Origin: Pedobacter sp. B4-66
Lineage (GTDB): Bacteria > Bacteroidota > Bacteroidia > Sphingobacteriales > Sphingobacteriaceae
NCBI RefSeq assembly: GCF_018492665.1
Contig: NZ_JAFVME010000006.1
Span: forward strand, 372,001-436,000
DNA length: 64,000 nt
Reading direction: 5' to 3'
Notes under the pieces: generated by a model
What the model saw: only the letters and a program-made list of their open reading frames with translations
What the model was told of the DNA's origin: nothing
The model's database searches: none
Part shown: positions 18,596 to 27,604 of the stretch, piece after piece
Layout: each line of letters begins with the position of its first letter
How positions within the stretch are numbered: position 1 is the stretch's first letter
Translations under genes and position numbers: made by a program

Positions 18596-19294
18596 CTAAA
18601 TAGTAATTTTAACTGCCGACGCATAGTTATACCTTGCACCATTGCCATCAATTAAAGCCCCAACTCTAAAGTAATATTCTTTATTGGGTTTCAATTTACT
18701 TCCATTATTAGAATTCAAATCAATTTCTAATTTGTATTCCGTTTCATTAGCCACAATAGCATTGACATCCTGTTTTGATTCAACTAACTTAAATCTATCT
18801 CCAACAACATAGTCAACATGTGCGAATAGCCCCACTTGTCTTACCTTTTTATCCACAGTTGGTTTGATAGAAAAAGTGGCAACAATTTTATTTCCGATTC
18901 TTTCAATTTTCTTGTTTGTTATTCGAATATAAGGCTGTACAATAAAATCAAGTTTATTTTCTCTCTGCTTTAGCTCTTTTCTCTTAAGTGTATCCGGGAG
19001 AACAAAATTACTTTCGTTAAAATATAGATCATACTCCCCTGCAAACATAAGTTCGTTTCTATACGTACCATCTGTTTTCACAACCATATTTTGCTCTTCA
19101 GGATTCTTAAAACCACGTTCTACAAAAATAATTTTAGTACCACCAACAATATCCTGTTCTACAAGCTCACCTGTAACATTATCAATAAAGGAACCGTGTA
19201 GCGATACATTTGGCGCATCATAATTATCCAGCTCACATGAACTAAAAACCACTAAAGCGCATGCCAATAAACATATATTCTTAAATTTTCTCAT
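18596..19294 (-). CDS. DUF3823 surface lipoprotein (SusE-position glycan binder)
   Basis: A 232-residue lipoprotein with signal ending VVFSSCELDNYDAPN. The N-terminal domain (LHGSFIDNVTGELVEQDIVGG) is a transthyretin-like fold, followed by an immunoglobulin-like second domain, matching the DUF3823 family that accompanies SusC/SusD pairs. It occupies the place of SusE/SusF surface glycan-binding proteins. It starts 19 nt after SusD and precedes GH99 by 25 nt. A glycan-binding role is inference from position. Confidence 0.8.
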   Translation of the reverse strand: MRKFKNICLLACALVVFSSCELDNYDAPNVSLHGSFIDNVTGELVEQDIVGGTKIIFVERGFKNPEEQNMVVKTDGTYRNELMFAGEYDLYFNESNFVLPDTLKRKELKQRENKLDFIVQPYIRITNKKIERIGNKIVATFSIKPTVDKKVRQVGLFAHVDYVVGDRFKLVESKQDVNAIVANETEYKLEIDLNSNNGSKLKPNKEYYFRVGALIDGNGARYNYASAVKITI

Positions 19295-19313
19295 CTTTCA
19301 AATTCGTTTAGAA

Positions 19314-21227
19314 TTAATAATTAGGATTTTGAGTCAAAGAGTTTCCTTCTATTCCCGGGATAGGCCTGTAATATGCCTTCGTTTCAAACCATTTTGCTCC
19401 CCCAGGTTCAGGAATGGTATATCTTACAAAAATGTATTTGGCAGGAGTTTCCGTAAAATCTAACATAGGTACCAATGCGTGTCTTTGAAAATTGCCATTA
19501 AATATTTTATGAAATTCTCTTCTTCTCATTAAGTCCCAGATACGTGTATACTCTATTGCCATTTCCACACGTCTCTCTTGTTGCACATTCTTTGAGGTTA
19601 ACTCTAAATCGTCTTTAAATCCGGCTCTATGTCTTGTTTTATTAAGCGCAGTTTTTGCATCAATAACATTTGGAGGGGTAGGTAATCCACTTTCCACAAC
19701 TGCTTCAGCATAATTCAAAAGCACTTCAGCAAAACGCATATCCGGGAACTCGGTAGTCACCTGATTTTGAGTTTGATCATCTCCATCACTTAAATATTTT
19801 TTTAATAGAAAGCCTGTAATTGTACCGTTTGATCTGTTACCTACCCAACCTGAATAAAGTGATTCACTTCCATTTCCTTTACCATAATAGGTCTTCCCGT
19901 CAAAAGTATAAGGGTCATTAGCCAACCAGATTGATGAACCATCTGCTTTAACAATTCCTCCCTGGATGACAATATTGGTATTTTTCCAATTTGAGCCAGG
20001 CAAAATCACACTAGCCGACAACCTTGGATCCTTGCCTTTAAAAATATCAGTAGGAGTGGCATATTTGATAAAACTTGCTGCACTTCCATTTTGATAGCCG
20101 GAATAATCTTCGTTCTTATCTATTCTTGTTTTAATGTTTGCAGACGCTGCACCTGACCCAATTCCAGAACTACTAATGTATTCATAGGCATCCACAAGAT
20201 CTAAAGTAATGTTCGCACGTCCGGCATATTCCTTACTCAATTGATTAGGTTGATGCCATGTTCCCATACTATGAGCCACACCAGGATAGGTATAGCCTTT
20301 AGAAAATATGATCTCCGGAGAAGCATTTTGTGCCTGATTAAAAACCATTCTATAGTTCTCTGCTGCCTCATCTAATGTTGACGGCTCTGGTTTATACAGA
20401 TTAAATTTCCCTGATCGCATAATTTCAGCTGAAGCATTAATGCATTCCTGGTAAAAAAACTGAACATCCTGTGTCCCCATTCCACCAACAAACTTTTTAC
20501 TAACGGCTTCACCTGTCAAGGCAGCTTCATCCCAAAACTTCCCAACCGATGCTGCATGAAGAGCTGCACGTGACTTTAATGCAAGCGCAACCCATTTTGT
20601 TGCTTTCTTACCATTATTATCCGGAAGTAAAAGCGCTGCAGAATCACATTGTGCCAAAACATACTTCCATGTTTCCACTTCTGTACTTCTCGGAAGCTTT
20701 AGCTTATCAATTTCGCCACGATACTCCTGCGAAGCTAAAACCAATGGAACCCCACCATACCTCTTTGCCAACTGATAATATGTGTAGGCCAAGAAAAAGT
20801 GGGCCTCACCTTTTAACTGATTATAACGTTTCTCATCAGTAAAATTCATTGTAGGAATCGCCGATTTCAGATCATTTACTTCTCTGATATACTTGTATCC
20901 CGCATCCCAATAATTAAGTTTATCGGTTTGTCCCAAGTGATCGCCCCATTCAGAGTGTATAACATCCTGAGTTGCATTCGCGCTTATCATTCCACCAGAA
21001 TTTCCACCATAATTAAAGCCTGTTCGATAATCAAACCGAAAATCTTCGATAGGTAGTTTATTGTACAGTCCTGCCAAATATGCTTCAACACCTTCATTAC
21101 TTGCAAAAAGTGCATTTCCAGAAAGCCTATCTTTAGGTTCTACATCCAAGAACTTAGTACATGCACCTAAGGAGAGCATAAATACCCCTCCTATTATAAA
21201 TAATATATTATTCCTTTTCATAGTCAA
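19314..21227 (-). CDS. SusD/RagB family surface glycan-binding lipoprotein (PUL 1)
   Basis: A 637-residue lipoprotein: signal ends MLSLGACTKFLDVEPKD. The SusD N-terminal TPR-rich region is seen in LKGEAHFFLAYTYYQLAKRYGGVPLV and the C-terminal RagB region in NKTRHRAGF and ERRVEMAIEYTRIWDLMRRRE. It caps its TonB receptor and delivers oligosaccharides. SusC ends 3 nt upstream of its start, the usual tight SusC-SusD arrangement. The presumed ligand is alpha-mannan, because of the GH99 gene in the operon. Confidence 0.94.
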   Translation of the reverse strand: MTMKRNNILFIIGGVFMLSLGACTKFLDVEPKDRLSGNALFASNEGVEAYLAGLYNKLPIEDFRFDYRTGFNYGGNSGGMISANATQDVIHSEWGDHLGQTDKLNYWDAGYKYIREVNDLKSAIPTMNFTDEKRYNQLKGEAHFFLAYTYYQLAKRYGGVPLVLASQEYRGEIDKLKLPRSTEVETWKYVLAQCDSAALLLPDNNGKKATKWVALALKSRAALHAASVGKFWDEAALTGEAVSKKFVGGMGTQDVQFFYQECINASAEIMRSGKFNLYKPEPSTLDEAAENYRMVFNQAQNASPEIIFSKGYTYPGVAHSMGTWHQPNQLSKEYAGRANITLDLVDAYEYISSSGIGSGAASANIKTRIDKNEDYSGYQNGSAASFIKYATPTDIFKGKDPRLSASVILPGSNWKNTNIVIQGGIVKADGSSIWLANDPYTFDGKTYYGKGNGSESLYSGWVGNRSNGTITGFLLKKYLSDGDDQTQNQVTTEFPDMRFAEVLLNYAEAVVESGLPTPPNVIDAKTALNKTRHRAGFKDDLELTSKNVQQERRVEMAIEYTRIWDLMRRREFHKIFNGNFQRHALVPMLDFTETPAKYIFVRYTIPEPGGAKWFETKAYYRPIPGIEGNSLTQNPNY

Positions 21228-21230
21228 TCA

Positions 21231-24200
21231 TTAAAAAGTTATGTTTACGCCTAAACTACCTGATACTGAAATCGGATAGTTAAATCCATTTCCATCTGAA
21301 ATTTCCGGGTCAAATTGTTTTAAATAATCATTGCATAGGACTAATAAATTATACCCATTAGCGAATACTCTCAAGTTCTTTATTCCCTTAGATTGAAGAC
21401 CTGGACCTGAAAAATTATAGCTCAACTCTACACTCTTAAGCCTCAGATATAAGGCACTAATCCTGTTTGCATCACTCTCAATTCGAGTAGAACCTGCATC
21501 ATATGCATTCTTTCTAGTCGCTGGCCAATATCCTGGTATCCATTTACTGTTAGGATCGTATGGGTTTTCTAAATGCCATCGGTCGTAAAAAAATGCCGGA
21601 GAATTACTGTTATCAAAAGCCAGAACATTTCCTAAAATCTCATTATACCTCATTGAGTTCAACCCAGATCCTTGCCATAACATGGTTAAGCCAATCTTTT
21701 TGTAACTAAAGAAAGTGTTTAATCCAAAGTGTATTTTAGGTTGTCCACTCCAAAACAACGGAACCCTGTCATTACTGTTAATTAACCCATCTCCATTTAC
21801 ATCTTTGTGTATATAATCACCCGGTAATGTGGTTGAATTCGCGCGGTCTTCTGTTTCAATAGGAGCATTCCTTATTTCTTCGAAATTCTGGAATTGCCCG
21901 GTAACATCCCATCCCCAACCAATGTCCATCCACCTATTCTCCTGACCATTTCTATAGCGATCCATGCTGCTTCTAAATGGAGCTCTTTCCTGATAAAGGG
22001 TCTTTGATCTTGCAAAATTCATGGTAAGGTTTCCACCATATTTAAAGTCTCCAGTCTGATTACGGTGCCCGATCATCAACTCGAGCCCTTCTGTCCTATC
22101 ACTGTTAAGATTTTCCTGCGGTAATGAAGCACCAAAGGTATTCGGCAAAGATTGCGCTCTGGTAGCCAAAAGTCCCGTTCTATCTCTACGATATACATCA
22201 AAAGAGAAATCCATTTTATTATCCCATAGCGAAAGATCAACCCCAATATCACTTGTTGTAGCCTTAAACCAGGTCAGGTTCTGATTCATCAACGAGGAAA
22301 GTGAATACCCATTGGTATATTGCCCATTTGAAAAAACATAACCGCCTGAGCTAACAAATCCGGGAATAAACTGGAACGGATTACCTGCATCCTGCCCTGT
22401 TTTTCCGTATGAAGCCCTTAGTTTCAAATTGGAAACAAATGACAAATTATCCTTTATAAAATTCTCTTCAGACATTCTCCAACCAAGGGAAACTACCGGG
22501 AAGAAACCCCAACGTTGTTTAGGTGCATAACGGTAAGAACCATCATATCTAAAAGCAAACTCAGCCAGATATTTTTCTTTAAAATCATAATTTAAACGAC
22601 CGATATATGATAAATATGTTTTTTTCTGAGTCCAGCCTCCATTGGTTTGGCCAGTTTCTGCTGCTCTATCAATATTATCTATCGTATAAAACGAATACAA
22701 TCGTCTGGCGCCCAAATACCGTTCATCCTCCTGTTTTGCTTCCATAACCATAACAGCACCCACATTATGAGCATCATTAAAACGTTTATTGTAAATAAGC
22801 TGACCTTGCAAGTCCATACGTCCGAAAATATTATTCTCTTCCTGTATAGAGGGCACCTGATTTTTATGTGCAGAATACTTACCCCCATTATCCGGAGAGT
22901 AAGAAAATGTTTCGACCGATTTTTGCACTTTTGTTGCCGTAAATACCTTTGCATCAAAAGCACCAAGTGCTTTAAATTTCAAACCAGTTATACCAGGAAC
23001 CTGATAGGTTAGGCTTATTGATGATTGAAAGAATTTATTTCTCCATTCCCTGTATCCAAAATAATCTTTATCAGAAAAAGCAACAGGGTTATCATTAATC
23101 GGAAATGGTCTATTAAAATATTTTGGGTTATTATTCGCATAAACAGTCTCTGAAGGGATAACCCCAAAAGTTGCTTTTGAAAGGTAAAAGAAAGCATCAT
23201 CCCAGGTACCAGGCTGATATCTCTTATCAACAAATCCTGAAAGATTCACATCCGCGGTTAAGTTTTTGGTTACCTGAGCTTTTATATTGCTTCTAAAAGA
23301 ATATTTATCATAACCAATATCGCCACTTTTAAGTAAACCATTATCCGTTGTATAGCCGATACTTGTAAATGCAGAAAGCTTCTCATTACCTCCCTGCATT
23401 GTCAGGTTGTGCTGCTGTTGAAGAGTAGATTTTTTAAAAACCTCATGATACCAATCCACCATAGGCAAACTGGAACGTTGTAATAACTCTTCAGGAGTAG
23501 CATATAAAGGTGCTCTACCTGCATTTATTTCTGCCTCATTTCTGATTTCTTCATACTGGGCCACATTGAGCATCTGCGTACGTTCTGTAGGTGAAGAAAC
23601 TCCAACCAATCCACTGTAGTTAATCTCCATTGGTCCTTTACGACCACTTTTTGTAGTAACTATAATTGCTCCATTACTAGAATTGATACCATAAATTGCA
23701 GCTGTTGCATCTTTTAAAACACTGATACTTTCTATATCCTCAGGGTTAATTTTCTGGAATTCCTTATCTCCATCTCTCACAACCCCATCAATTACAAAAA
23801 GAGGAGTACCAAAGCCCCTTACGTTTACCATGGTATTAAAATCACCGGGCATTCCGCTTTGCTGGCGTATTTGCAAACCCGGAACTTTCCCAGCCAAAGC
23901 CACAGCTAAAGAAGGGGTCTTGGTGGTCATAATGTCTTCCCCTTTAATGTTCGAAACTGCACCGGTTAAACTTAGTTTTTTCTGGGTACCATAACCTACT
24001 ACAACTACCTCATCCAAGCCGGCTGTATCCATTTTCAATACAACATTTAATTCAGTTTGATTAGATAAGGTAAAGCTCTGAGTATGAAACCCAACGCTTG
24101 AAAATTCCAATACGATCTTTGCATCATCAGGGAGAGATAAGGTGTAGCGGCCATCTTTATCTGTAACCACTCCTATTTTACTACCCTTTATTACCACAGA

Positions 24201-24656
24201 AACACCCGGCAAAGGAGCGCCGGATTCATCTGTAACAATACCCTCTAAAGGTTTTACTTGTACTTCTTTAACGACTGGTGGTGCTTTTAAAGAAGGTACA
24301 TTTTTTTCCTTAATGATGATCATTTTGTTTAGAATCGTGTACGTAATAGGCTGATCCTTAAAACAAAGCTCAAGTATATTCTCTAATGAGCCTTTACTTT
24401 TTACACTTACCTTCTTTCCTTTTTCAAGAAGGCTTTTTGTGTAAACAAAGGTATAACCGGTTTGCTGGTTAATTTTATTGAACACCGATTCAAGTGTAGC
24501 ATTGGTTTCATTGATGTTTACGTCCTGTGAAAATCCCTTCGCACTAACGGAAACACAAACGGCTAATATAAAAACAGTTGTAATATTCATAAGCAAAAGC
24601 ATCTTAAACAAGCTCTTTCGAAACTGACAATATTTGTCGCATGAGAATAAATCCAT
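21231..24656 (-). CDS. SusC/RagA TonB-linked outer-membrane transporter with STN domain (PUL 1)
   Basis: About 1141 residues from the ATG at 24656; the frame extends to a TTG at 24680, which I consider less likely. Order: signal/anchor (ILAVCVSVSAKGFSQ), STN domain (NATLESVFNKINQQTGYTF), carboxypeptidase-regulatory-like domain (LEGIVTDESGAPLPGVSVV), TonB box DEVVVVGYGTQKK, plug and barrel ending in SGSLGVNITF. The STN domain signals import status to the FecR anti-sigma encoded upstream, so the operon is probably controlled by transenvelope sigma signalling. It imports oligosaccharides with SusD. Confidence 0.94.
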   Translation of the reverse strand: MDLFSCDKYCQFRKSLFKMLLLMNITTVFILAVCVSVSAKGFSQDVNINETNATLESVFNKINQQTGYTFVYTKSLLEKGKKVSVKSKGSLENILELCFKDQPITYTILNKMIIIKEKNVPSLKAPPVVKEVQVKPLEGIVTDESGAPLPGVSVVIKGSKIGVVTDKDGRYTLSLPDDAKIVLEFSSVGFHTQSFTLSNQTELNVVLKMDTAGLDEVVVVGYGTQKKLSLTGAVSNIKGEDIMTTKTPSLAVALAGKVPGLQIRQQSGMPGDFNTMVNVRGFGTPLFVIDGVVRDGDKEFQKINPEDIESISVLKDATAAIYGINSSNGAIIVTTKSGRKGPMEINYSGLVGVSSPTERTQMLNVAQYEEIRNEAEINAGRAPLYATPEELLQRSSLPMVDWYHEVFKKSTLQQQHNLTMQGGNEKLSAFTSIGYTTDNGLLKSGDIGYDKYSFRSNIKAQVTKNLTADVNLSGFVDKRYQPGTWDDAFFYLSKATFGVIPSETVYANNNPKYFNRPFPINDNPVAFSDKDYFGYREWRNKFFQSSISLTYQVPGITGLKFKALGAFDAKVFTATKVQKSVETFSYSPDNGGKYSAHKNQVPSIQEENNIFGRMDLQGQLIYNKRFNDAHNVGAVMVMEAKQEDERYLGARRLYSFYTIDNIDRAAETGQTNGGWTQKKTYLSYIGRLNYDFKEKYLAEFAFRYDGSYRYAPKQRWGFFPVVSLGWRMSEENFIKDNLSFVSNLKLRASYGKTGQDAGNPFQFIPGFVSSGGYVFSNGQYTNGYSLSSLMNQNLTWFKATTSDIGVDLSLWDNKMDFSFDVYRRDRTGLLATRAQSLPNTFGASLPQENLNSDRTEGLELMIGHRNQTGDFKYGGNLTMNFARSKTLYQERAPFRSSMDRYRNGQENRWMDIGWGWDVTGQFQNFEEIRNAPIETEDRANSTTLPGDYIHKDVNGDGLINSNDRVPLFWSGQPKIHFGLNTFFSYKKIGLTMLWQGSGLNSMRYNEILGNVLAFDNSNSPAFFYDRWHLENPYDPNSKWIPGYWPATRKNAYDAGSTRIESDANRISALYLRLKSVELSYNFSGPGLQSKGIKNLRVFANGYNLLVLCNDYLKQFDPEISDGNGFNYPISVSGSLGVNITF

Positions 24657-24731
24657 ATATTTGGTTTTTGGTTTAAACAATTAATACTATACTATCTGAT
24701 ATTTTCTTTTTTGGAAGAACCAAATAAATTG

Positions 24732-24758
24732 ACCGGAAATGTTGCGAGCATTTCCGGT
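24732..24758. terminator. Hairpin terminator between fecR and susC
   Basis: Perfect 10-bp stem ACCGGAAATG (24732-24741) and CATTTCCGGT (24749-24758) with a 7-nt loop. The T-run (TTTTTTATTTT) follows on the plus strand; on the minus strand, the direction of the flanking genes, the trailing sequence is only moderately T-rich. It probably ends or attenuates the sigma/fecR transcript, so the susC operon would need its own promoter in 24657-24731. Confidence 0.7.
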
Positions 24759-24815
24759 TTTTTATTTTGATTCAGCTATTATTTTTCTACTCTATTTCAT
24801 ATCCCTGAGATTTTA

Positions 24816-25952
24816 TTAATTAATTACGTTAATTTTTCTATCCTGAACTTCAAAACGAACTTTACCTGTTAGCTCTAAAGCCTTTAGTACATCTAAAAGC
24901 ATGGTGTTTTTAGGGATTTTTGCATAGAATAAATCATTACTTGATTTATCCATTACAATTTCAACATCATACCACCTTGCTAACTGTCGGGTTACCGACT
25001 CAATATTATCTCCATTAAAATCGAAAAATCCATTTTTCCATGCCACCACATTATCTATATTAACATGATCAAGCACCTCTATATCGCCCATCTTTGTCAG
25101 CAAAGACTGTTGCCCGGGTTTAAGAACCACTTCCTTACCTCCATGATTTGAAAATACAACCGATCCCTCAACCAGGGTAGTTTTCAAAGCCTTTTCATCT
25201 TGATAGGCCATCACATTAAACTCAGTCCCCAAAACCTTAATTTCAGCATCATTTACGCTAACAATAAAAGGTTTTTTAGCATTCTTTGTAACCGAAAAGA
25301 ATGCTTCTCCCTGGATCTCTACTCTTCTTTCATTTCCGGTAAAATCCGTTGGAAAGCGAATAGATGATGCAGCATTTAACCACACATTTGTACCGTCAGG
25401 AAGTTGAACCTGATAACTACCACTTCTTGGTGTAGTTATCATATTATACTGATTCTTTTTCTCTTTAGTTCCAGATGGGTTATACGTTATTTTCCCATCC
25501 TTCAATACAGTCTTTGACCCATCTCCTTTGGTCAATATGGCTTTATCTCCTCCTGGCAAGATATCCTTCGTTGAAGCATACCCCGTTTGCTTTACCTGAT
25601 CTACATTTGCGATATCTCTGTTCGAAAAGTGGTAGATACTAAAGAAAAGCCCTCCAATAAACACAGCTGCAGCAGTAAATTTTTGCCATCTTAGTGTAAC
25701 CACAAGACCATTGCTAACCGGTTTCTTTTTTTCAATTTTACTATGTATTTTATCTAAAACTCTTTTTGAATCGTCGAAACTTGGCGACTCAGCTCCCTCT
25801 ATATCTGCTTCAAATTGTTTCTGCATTAAATGCTTTAGCTCTTCTGTATGTTCACTATTTCCCTCTAAGTAATCCAGGAGCCACAATCTTTCTGAGGATG
25901 ACCACTTTTCCTTACTCAACAATTGAATTAGTATATCTTTTTTGCTATCCAT
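24816..25952 (-). CDS. FecR family anti-sigma factor
   Basis: A 378-residue single-pass inner-membrane protein. The cytoplasmic N-terminal part (1-90) binds the sigma factor, a membrane helix lies at about 92-108 (FTAAAVFIGGLFFSIYHF), then the periplasmic FecR domain (GSYQVQLPDGTNVWLNAASS, AFFSVTKNAKKPFIVS) and a C-terminal DUF4974-type domain (MLLDVLKALELTGKVRFEVQ). It relays the SusC STN signal to the ECF factor. It follows the sigma gene after a 138-nt gap. Confidence 0.93.
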   Translation of the reverse strand: MDSKKDILIQLLSKEKWSSSERLWLLDYLEGNSEHTEELKHLMQKQFEADIEGAESPSFDDSKRVLDKIHSKIEKKKPVSNGLVVTLRWQKFTAAAVFIGGLFFSIYHFSNRDIANVDQVKQTGYASTKDILPGGDKAILTKGDGSKTVLKDGKITYNPSGTKEKKNQYNMITTPRSGSYQVQLPDGTNVWLNAASSIRFPTDFTGNERRVEIQGEAFFSVTKNAKKPFIVSVNDAEIKVLGTEFNVMAYQDEKALKTTLVEGSVVFSNHGGKEVVLKPGQQSLLTKMGDIEVLDHVNIDNVVAWKNGFFDFNGDNIESVTRQLARWYDVEIVMDKSSNDLFYAKIPKNTMLLDVLKALELTGKVRFEVQDRKINVIN

Positions 25953-26034
25953 AATATTAAAATCACCCTGACACCTTGATCCATTTATTGCATTATACCA
26001 ACCAGAATGTATAGTAAATACAAGACATTGTTAC

Positions 26035-26054
26035 AATCGGGGGGGCTATCCCGA
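26035..26054 (-). promoter_or_regulatory. G-run hairpin in the fecR leader
   Basis: The plus strand holds a run of seven G after AATC (26035-26045), and TCGGG (26037-26041) can pair with CCCGA (26050-26054). On the minus strand it lies about 80 nt before the fecR start. The same 11-mer (AATC followed by seven G) occurs at 32507-32517 upstream of the cytochrome gene. Function unknown. Confidence 0.3.
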
Positions 26055-26090
26055 AATAATTATCACTATTAATAGAATTGAAAAACATTA

Positions 26091-26681
26091 TTAATGGAAG
26101 AATTGGTAAAGACAGACCAAGTAGAAAAAAGGAGTTGATGCCTGCGAGTGAAAATTCACATACTCCTTAACATTTGTCACCGCTCCAGATAAATATTCTT
26201 TCACTGTATGTTTAGAAATATTCAACTCTTTAGCGGTCTCCTCATATGTTTTGCCTTGTATTTTACAGAGATCAAATACTTTTCTTTTTTGAGGAGAAAG
26301 CTGGACAACAGCCTTTTCTATTAACTCCAATTGAACATCTCTATAGACAATTGCACTTTCACCTGAAAACTGCAGCTCCTCATTTAACTCTTCAAAAATC
26401 AATGATTCTTTCAAGGATTTCTTGAGGTAATTAATAGCTTTATTATAGCTTATAGTAAAGAGCCATCCGCCAATCTGATTATCCGGATCAACTGTAAGTC
26501 GTTTTTCCCAAAGTGTAATAAATACTTCTTGCAAAACATCCTCAGTAGCGTTCTTATCTTTAAGAAGCTTAAAGATATTTGCATACAGTTTCAATTGGTA
26601 TTTCCAGTATAGTGCATTGAAAGCATCCATATCATCCACCTGAAGGCGAACAATTAAGTCTCGATCGTCAATAATTCTCAA
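26091..26681 (-). CDS. ECF RNA polymerase sigma factor (sigma-70 family)
   Basis: A 196-residue protein. Region 2 spans about 20-90 (DAFNALYWKYQLKLYANIF, ATEDVLQEVFITLWEKR) and region 4 about 125-172 (LSPQKRKVFDLCKIQGKTY, ELNISKHTVKEYLSGA). It ends with a hydrophobic tail (TPFFYLVCLYQFFH). This is the Bacteroidota class that pairs with FecR and STN-bearing SusC receptors to switch on a PUL. It starts 35 nt after the epimerase gene, so it may also be read from the upstream cytochrome operon. Confidence 0.93.
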   Translation of the reverse strand: MRIIDDRDLIVRLQVDDMDAFNALYWKYQLKLYANIFKLLKDKNATEDVLQEVFITLWEKRLTVDPDNQIGGWLFTISYNKAINYLKKSLKESLIFEELNEELQFSGESAIVYRDVQLELIEKAVVQLSPQKRKVFDLCKIQGKTYEETAKELNISKHTVKEYLSGAVTNVKEYVNFHSQASTPFFYLVCLYQFFH

Positions 26682-26716
26682 TTCTATTAATATTTAACTG
26701 TTACAACTAAAAACCA

Positions 26717-27580
26717 TTAAATACATGAAGAATTACTCCATTGACTACGTAAAAACGCTAAACCTTTCACTGCGATATCCTCAGCCGAAGGCTCCGTATT
26801 TCTCCAGATAGAAGCGGCCTTTGCTATCACCTTAACCTCTGGTGTAAAGGATTCGATTACGATATCACCTTCATAGTTTATTTTCTTTAGGGCAGTCATT
26901 AACTTACCCCAATTGGTATGATCATTTCCCGGAGTACCTCTATCTATACCACAAGCATGAAAAAGCCCTAGCTTATCTCCTACTTTCATTATGGATGCAT
27001 CAGGATGTTTCTCCTCAATGTTCATATGAAAACTATCCAAATGAATGAATAGTGAGGGGTTTCCAACTGCTGAAATTAAATTCATGGCCTGTTCGGCCGT
27101 ATTAATAAAGTCGGTTTCATAGCGATTAATAGGCTCTATAGCTAATTTCACCCCAAAATCCTGAGCATGCTTGCTTAGCACTTTAAAATGATTTACAACA
27201 GTTTCCCATTGTGAACGATATGCATCTTCCTCCTCAAAAGCCGCCCGCCCCACTACCGAATATAATGGTCCACCCAGTACCGAAGCACCTAAGGCTGCTA
27301 CTACCTCAATACAAGATTTAATGTATTCCATCGCTTCAGCCTGCTCCTCATTACTTCCACGAAGATCCCGACCAGGCCCCATGGCCGCACAAACAGATCC
27401 ACAAACCAACCCACAATCTTCCAGTGCCCTTTTAACTAATTTAACATCTATTATTGAAGGATTGTCTAAAGCTATTTCTACAGTGTCAAAACCCCATGAT
27501 TTAAAAAGAGGGAACAAGGCTATACTAGAATTAGTAAAGGCGCCAGTGAATAAAAAAGTATTAATACCAAATCTTACCAT
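26717..27580 (-). CDS. Ketose 3-epimerase-like sugar isomerase (TIM barrel)
   Basis: A 287-residue cytoplasmic protein of the xylose-isomerase-like barrel superfamily. The metal ligands of D-tagatose/D-psicose 3-epimerases are all in place: Glu149 (AIEPINRYETDF), Asp182 (IHLDSFHMNIEE), His208 (LFHACGIDRGTPG) and Glu243 (VIESF), each three residues before the numbers I recall for the Agrobacterium enzyme (152, 185, 211, 246). It should invert C3 of a free ketose or a related keto-sugar, using Mn or Co. It lies 24 nt after the FG-GAP gene and 35 nt before the sigma factor. Substrate not readable. Confidence 0.82.
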   Translation of the reverse strand: MVRFGINTFLFTGAFTNSSIALFPLFKSWGFDTVEIALDNPSIIDVKLVKRALEDCGLVCGSVCAAMGPGRDLRGSNEEQAEAMEYIKSCIEVVAALGASVLGGPLYSVVGRAAFEEEDAYRSQWETVVNHFKVLSKHAQDFGVKLAIEPINRYETDFINTAEQAMNLISAVGNPSLFIHLDSFHMNIEEKHPDASIMKVGDKLGLFHACGIDRGTPGNDHTNWGKLMTALKKINYEGDIVIESFTPEVKVIAKAASIWRNTEPSAEDIAVKGLAFLRSQWSNSSCI

Positions 27581-27604
27581 TATTTATAGAATTTATAGAA
27601 CTGT

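Noticed and set aside
26035..26054. G-run hairpin as a terminator of the sigma gene
   Set aside because: The stem is only 5 bp and there is no T-run on the minus strand. It is kept only as an unexplained motif.
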